NCBI GenBank assembly: GCA_903877945.1
Contig: CAIRFY010000515.1
Span: forward strand, 1-27,070
DNA length: 27,070 bases
From: an uncultured Oscillochloris sp.
GTDB lineage: Bacteria; Chloroflexota; Chloroflexia; Chloroflexales; Chloroflexaceae
Direction: 5' to 3'
The notes under the pieces were generated by a model. That model was not told where the DNA came from. It did no database searches and saw nothing but the letters and a program-made list of their open reading frames with translations. Of the stretch, positions 23,925 through 27,070 are shown one piece after another (positions within the stretch are counted from its first letter, which is position 1; every line of letters starts with the position of its first letter). The position numbers and the translations under genes are program-made.

Positions 23925-24212
23925 CTACGCCAAAGGCATGGAAGGTAAGCTCAATGCAGCGAGCAGGCCATCCGCGTCAGCAAGATCGCCAATAATCCGC
24001 CGCTGCGGCAGAGGCGACATTTTAATGAGCGTGGGCGTGGCCAAGATATGGCGCTCCTCGGCCTGCTGGGGGTCAGTAAGTACATCAACAATGACGAGCT
24101 CACACGGATGGCCCGCGAGTCGCAGCTCAATAAGCTGCCGCAGCGTAGCAATCGCGTGTTCAGTGCGCGGCGTGCGTCCGGCGATAAAAAGCTGAAGTAC
24201 GATGATGCTCAA
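23925..24212 (-). CDS. kaiB: KaiB clock protein
   Basis: A 95-residue thioredoxin-like protein with the KaiB pattern: LQLFIAGRTPRTEHAIATL, then LVIVDVLTDPQQAEERHILA, then TPTLIKMSPLPQRRIIGDL. KaiB binds the CI ring of KaiC after a fold switch and promotes dephosphorylation, in cyanobacteria by sequestering KaiA. The only usable start is TTG 24212, because an in-frame TAG lies 9 nt upstream; its RBS is weak. kaiC follows at 45 bp. The length is slightly shorter than the about 102 residues of the cyanobacterial protein. Confidence 0.93.
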   Translation of the reverse strand: MSIIVLQLFIAGRTPRTEHAIATLRQLIELRLAGHPCELVIVDVLTDPQQAEERHILATPTLIKMSPLPQRRIIGDLADADGLLAALSLPSMPLA

Positions 24213-24244
24213 GGCAGCCTATCTATAGCGTAGCTCATTCCAAT

Positions 24245-24250
24245 AGTATA
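24245..24250 (-). promoter_or_regulatory. Possible internal promoter for kaiB-kaiC
   Basis: TATACT on the - strand lies in the A/T-rich 67-bp gap between the KaiA-like gene and kaiB, 32 nt before the TTG. The -35 region is weak. In cyanobacteria kaiA and kaiBC also have separate promoters; the parallel is only suggestive. Confidence 0.3.
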
Positions 24251-24279
24251 ATAACCCATTTTTTACGAATTGCGACACA

Positions 24280-25503
24280 TCAGGTAATCTGACCATCACG
24301 ATAATAGGCCACAAGGTAGCCCATCAACTGGAGGAGAAGCACCCGGCCCTCCTCAAGATATGCCTGCTGCCGACTGGGTGCGCTACCGACACTACAACTG
24401 CGCAGGGCCGACAGGTGGATCTCGACCACATCACGGGCCGAGGCCCGCAGTGTACCCAGGCGGGCGGCCATGACGCGCACGGGGGTATCCGTGTTCTTAA
24501 CCTCAAAGCCACGCTCATCGACGACCATTTCGAGCAACTCGGCGTAGCCAACCACATATTCTTGAAAAAGCGTGATGTCAGACGCACGGATCGGCGCATC
24601 ATACCGCTGCACATAGGTAAGATCGACGGGCCTTCGTTCGGCAGACGAGAGCGAGCTAATCGCCACAAGCTCACGCTCACGGGCCAGCAACTGCTCGCGC
24701 AGAGCGACAGCCTCAGCGGCGGACTGGGCATTATGTCGCTGAATAGTGATGTTCGTATGTGAGATCACCAGGCCACGCCGCTGGCCGTGGAGTGGCACCG
24801 CTCGTAGCTGGAACCAGCGCTCTTCGCTGGGGCTATTGCAGGGATACTCAAGCTCGAAGACCGGCAGTTCGCCCTGGATCACACGGCGCATGCCCTCCAA
24901 CACATCAGACGCCTCATCAGAATCCTGACCGCTCGATGTGGAACACACCGCAAAGTAGTTCGCCCCCACCCCGGTGGTGACGGACTGCGGGTCGCCATTC
25001 TCCATCGCGAACTGACGCCACGCATCGTTTGCAAGAATAATCGTACCCGTTTCATCGAGTACCGCAATATGCTGGGTCAGCGAGTTGAGAATAGCTCGAC
25101 TGAACCCCTCCGCATCACGTAGGGCCTCCTGCGTGCGGCGCTGCTCGGTCAAATCGCGCAGGACGATCATCTGCGCCGACATACCCTCCCAGATAATCGA
25201 CGCCGTCCGCATCTCGGTAGCGATCAGCTTACCGTCGGCCTGAATCAAACTGATCTCAGCCGCCTCGCTGATAACAATCGGTAAGCCAAAGATCTGACCG
25301 ATCAGATCAGCCGCCTTGCGGCGGAGCAACCCCTCGGCGGCAGGATTGACAAAGCGCACCCGGCCATCGATATCGACGATCAGCATCCCGTCGGTGCTGG
25401 TGTTCGCCACCGCCTGGAGCCGCGCATCAGACTCGGCTGACAACACGGGCATGAGATCTACGTATTCCATACGACTCGGCCCCGCAGGCGCGATATGGCA
25501 CAT
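24280..25503 (-). CDS. PAS-PAS protein with KaiA/RsbU-like C-terminal domain
   Basis: A 407-residue soluble protein. PAS1 spans about 28-123 (GMLIVDIDGRVRFVNPAAEG), PAS2 about 134-255 (HIAVLDETGTIILANDAWRQ), a short coiled coil 258-282, then a helical domain about 305-404. That last part has FQEYVVGYAELLEMVVDE, then ARDVVEIHLSAL and VLLLQLMGYLVAYYRDG. The spacing and the V-EIH-x3-L signature resemble the KaiA C-terminal domain (QVLEIHMELM ... RLTLIDVIAHLCEMYRR, from memory) and the RsbU N-terminal domain, which form one structural superfamily. There is no PP2C phosphatase domain, so it is not RsbU. As first gene of a kaiB-kaiC operon it is a candidate KaiA-like regulator with PAS input. Start ATG 25503 lacks a strong SD; ATG 25470 is the alternative. 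Confidence 0.8.
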   Translation of the reverse strand: MCHIAPAGPSRMEYVDLMPVLSAESDARLQAVANTSTDGMLIVDIDGRVRFVNPAAEGLLRRKAADLIGQIFGLPIVISEAAEISLIQADGKLIATEMRTASIIWEGMSAQMIVLRDLTEQRRTQEALRDAEGFSRAILNSLTQHIAVLDETGTIILANDAWRQFAMENGDPQSVTTGVGANYFAVCSTSSGQDSDEASDVLEGMRRVIQGELPVFELEYPCNSPSEERWFQLRAVPLHGQRRGLVISHTNITIQRHNAQSAAEAVALREQLLARERELVAISSLSSAERRPVDLTYVQRYDAPIRASDITLFQEYVVGYAELLEMVVDERGFEVKNTDTPVRVMAARLGTLRASARDVVEIHLSALRSCSVGSAPSRQQAYLEEGRVLLLQLMGYLVAYYRDGQIT

Positions 25504-25505
25504 GA

Positions 25506-25553
25506 GACAACAGTTGTCCTAGACATGATGGGGCGCTTACGCGGCTCTGTCAA
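25506..25553 (-). promoter_or_regulatory. Promoter and operator of the kai-like operon
   Basis: On the - strand, a perfect -35 TTGACA (25553-25548) is followed after 17 bp by a -10-like CATCAT (25530-25525). The predicted start of transcription is near 25518, exactly where a perfect dyad GACAAC-A-GTTGTC (25518-25506) begins. It fills the short leader up to ATG 25503 and could act as an operator or as a 5'-end RNA stem. Confidence 0.6.
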
Positions 25554-25587
25554 GGCTGCCTTTTTTACCATAAACTCAAAGTTCTGG

Positions 25588-26727
25588 CTACGTGCCCTTC
25601 ACCTCAGCCCAGAGGTTGTTGAAAGCGTCCGTCTTCTCATCCCGCACGGCCCACTCCAGCCGCTTCATCATCTCGGGGTCGGGGGGGAATCCGGCGGTGT
25701 AGAGTTCTTTGATGCTCTGGGGGAGCAGGGCGACACTATCTTTATTCGGCGACAGGTAGCCGAGATACTCGGCGTTGCGTGCGGCGATCTCTGGTCGCAT
25801 AAGGAAATTGATAAAGACATGGGCGGTGTAGGCGTTCGGCGAATCCCTGAGGATGGACAAGTTATCCATCCAGATCATCCCGCCCTCTTTGGGCAATGCG
25901 AACAGAATATCGGTATTGCCCGAGAACTGACTGCCCAGACCATTGTGGGCCTGCATGGCCATGCCGCTCCATACGTGGGCCAACACATACTCGCGGGTCG
26001 CTAGCTTGTGACTAACATTGTCACTGTTGTAGGAGTCCAGGAAGGGCTTCTGGGCGATCAGCAACTCCTGGACGGCCTTCAGATCAACCGGGTTGGTGTC
26101 ATTCAGCGACTTGCCCAGATACCTCAGGGCCGCGCCAGGGGTCTCGCGCGGGTCGTCGAGCATGCTGAACTTGCCCTTGTACCTAGCGATCTGGGCCGGG
26201 TCAAACAGCACCGACCAGCTATCCACACCGTTCGGGAAGTCCCGCTTGTTATAGGCGATCCCACTGATTCCATACATATAGGGCACCGAGTACGCATTGC
26301 CCCGGTCAAAGTACGTATCGAGCAAGATTGGATCCATATGCTTCAGATTTGGCAACAGGCACTTATTGAGCTTGATGAGTAACCCCTCGGTGAACATCGT
26401 CGTTACCGCGTAGTCCGAGGGAACCACCACGTCGTAGCCAGAGTTCCCAGCCCGTACCTTGGCGATCATGTCCTCGTTCGACATGTAAGTGGTCATCGTC
26501 ACCTTGACCCCGTATTCCTTCTCGAAATCAGCGAGAATGGCGGGATTGATATACTCCGACCAGTTGTAAAAGAACAGTTCCTTCGCGAGTTTACTCGTAT
26601 CAACGACCACATCGCCGTTTGAGGATTCTGCGGTCGCTGTGGGAGCTACAGGTGCGCTGGCGGTCGTTCCGCCGCAGGCACTGAAGGCGAACAGGAGCAG
26701 GACGAGGAGCAGTAACCGATGTTTCAT
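25588..26727 (-). CDS. potD: Polyamine ABC transporter substrate-binding lipoprotein (PotD-like)
   Basis: A 379-residue periplasmic-type binding protein. The N-terminus is a lipoprotein signal ending in the lipobox FSAC (Cys18), followed by a Thr/Ala/Ser linker. The mature part starts ELFFYNWSEYINPAILADFE, the hallmark of spermidine/putrescine-binding proteins, and contains YDVVVPSDYAVTTM, VPYMYGISGIAYNKRDFP and the C-terminal FINFLMRPEIAARNAEYLGY. It would deliver polyamines to a PotABC transporter; those genes are not inside the window and could lie upstream beyond 27070. The ATG has only a weak AGAGAG site. The kai-like operon starts 84 bp downstream from its own promoter. Confidence 0.92.
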   Translation of the reverse strand: MKHRLLLLVLLLFAFSACGGTTASAPVAPTATAESSNGDVVVDTSKLAKELFFYNWSEYINPAILADFEKEYGVKVTMTTYMSNEDMIAKVRAGNSGYDVVVPSDYAVTTMFTEGLLIKLNKCLLPNLKHMDPILLDTYFDRGNAYSVPYMYGISGIAYNKRDFPNGVDSWSVLFDPAQIARYKGKFSMLDDPRETPGAALRYLGKSLNDTNPVDLKAVQELLIAQKPFLDSYNSDNVSHKLATREYVLAHVWSGMAMQAHNGLGSQFSGNTDILFALPKEGGMIWMDNLSILRDSPNAYTAHVFINFLMRPEIAARNAEYLGYLSPNKDSVALLPQSIKELYTAGFPPDPEMMKRLEWAVRDEKTDAFNNLWAEVKGT

Positions 26728-26885
26728 GGCCGCACGATCTCTCTAGATTACAGCACGACGAATGATAGCTCTGGCTGCGCGCCCCTGGCGCACGGCCAGG
26801 GTTATTACTATACTACCCGAAATTCAAGGGACGTTTCAGAATCGGGCAAAGTTGTTGCAATGTCGCTATCCGCAGCAAACACAGC

Positions 26886-27029
26886 TAAGGCATGGTTCAA
26901 ACCAGCGTGACAATTCAGCGACGAAACGATGACGCGGTGAGGCGCTCCGTATCTCCTCATCGCCTCATCGCCTCATCGCCTCATCGCAAGACTGTAAAGC
27001 TGAATGTGCCCATTTTGAAACATGCCTAA
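26886..27029 (+). repeat. MITE-like element, copy B, with four GCGATGAG units
   Basis: About 143 bp, the inverted near-copy of 4263-4396. The ends TAAGGCATGGTTCAAACCAG and TTTTGAAACATGCCTAAG are imperfect inverted repeats. Four CTCATCGC units (26956-26987, the complement of GCGATGAG) are present against three in copy A, which accounts for most of the length difference. The rest of the gap upstream of potD (26728-26885) shows only A/T-rich sequence around 26800-26825 that might hold the potD promoter, and no gene. Confidence 0.82.
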
Positions 27030-27070
27030 GACAAGGTTCGCGGATACTTTACGGTTTGCGATGTTCGTAG

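Noticed and set aside
24280..25503. RsbU-type phosphatase
   Set aside because: The C-terminal helical domain resembles RsbU's N-terminus, but there is no PP2C catalytic domain; the kaiB-kaiC linkage favours a KaiA-like role.
24280..25503. Histidine kinase
   Set aside because: No H-box, N-box or G-box follows the PAS domains; the protein ends after the helical domain.

Overview
The window looks like chromosome of a filamentous anoxygenic phototroph of the Chloroflexales (Chloroflexus / Oscillochloris / Roseiflexus relatives). The pointers are a bacteriochlorophyll gene (bchJ), a kaiB-kaiC pair outside cyanobacteria, a membrane-bound [NiFe]-hydrogenase operon, a CdaA/CdaR pair, moderately high GC coding sequence, and many G/C-rich palindromic repeats between genes. 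The assignment comes from gene content only; no rRNA, tRNA or CRISPR array was seen.

Layout. 1-4093, + strand: a 3' fragment of an unknown gene, a MoxR ATPase with its VWA (CoxE-like) partner, an Rrf2 regulator, and bchJ. 4094-4472: a gene-free block of nested palindromic elements. 4473-11064, + strand: argF, then a probable operon of a 1094-residue TPR protein, diadenylate cyclase cdaA and its regulator cdaR. 11217-14896, + strand: FprA-type ferredoxin-NADP reductase, a GT4 glycosyltransferase, and a conserved protein of unknown function. A strong bidirectional terminator (14903-14963) separates these from the - strand half.

The - strand half, read from high to low coordinates: potD (26727-25588); a four-gene clock-like operon (25503-19759) encoding a PAS-PAS-KaiA/RsbU-like protein, KaiB, KaiC and a PAS-PAS-GAF-GGDEF-EAL protein; then a hydrogenase operon hyaA-hyaB-hyaC-hyaD-hypC (19614-14971).

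The most interesting system is the clock-like operon. KaiC keeps both RecA-like domains and the phosphorylation-site triad. KaiB is canonical. The first gene ends in a helical domain resembling the KaiA C-terminal / RsbU N-terminal superfamily, so it is a candidate KaiA equivalent in a lineage that, as far as I recall, is described as lacking KaiA. The first and last proteins share the same PAS-PAS front end, which suggests one sensed signal feeding both the oscillator input and a cyclic-di-GMP output.

A second theme is small palindromic elements that abut or overlap stop codons (MoxR, bchJ, argF, hyaB, hyaC). One 21-bp perfect hairpin sits in frame inside the glycosyltransferase gene. Two further points are an Asn in place of a proximal-cluster Cys in the hydrogenase small subunit, and a DMA instead of DGA motif in CdaA.
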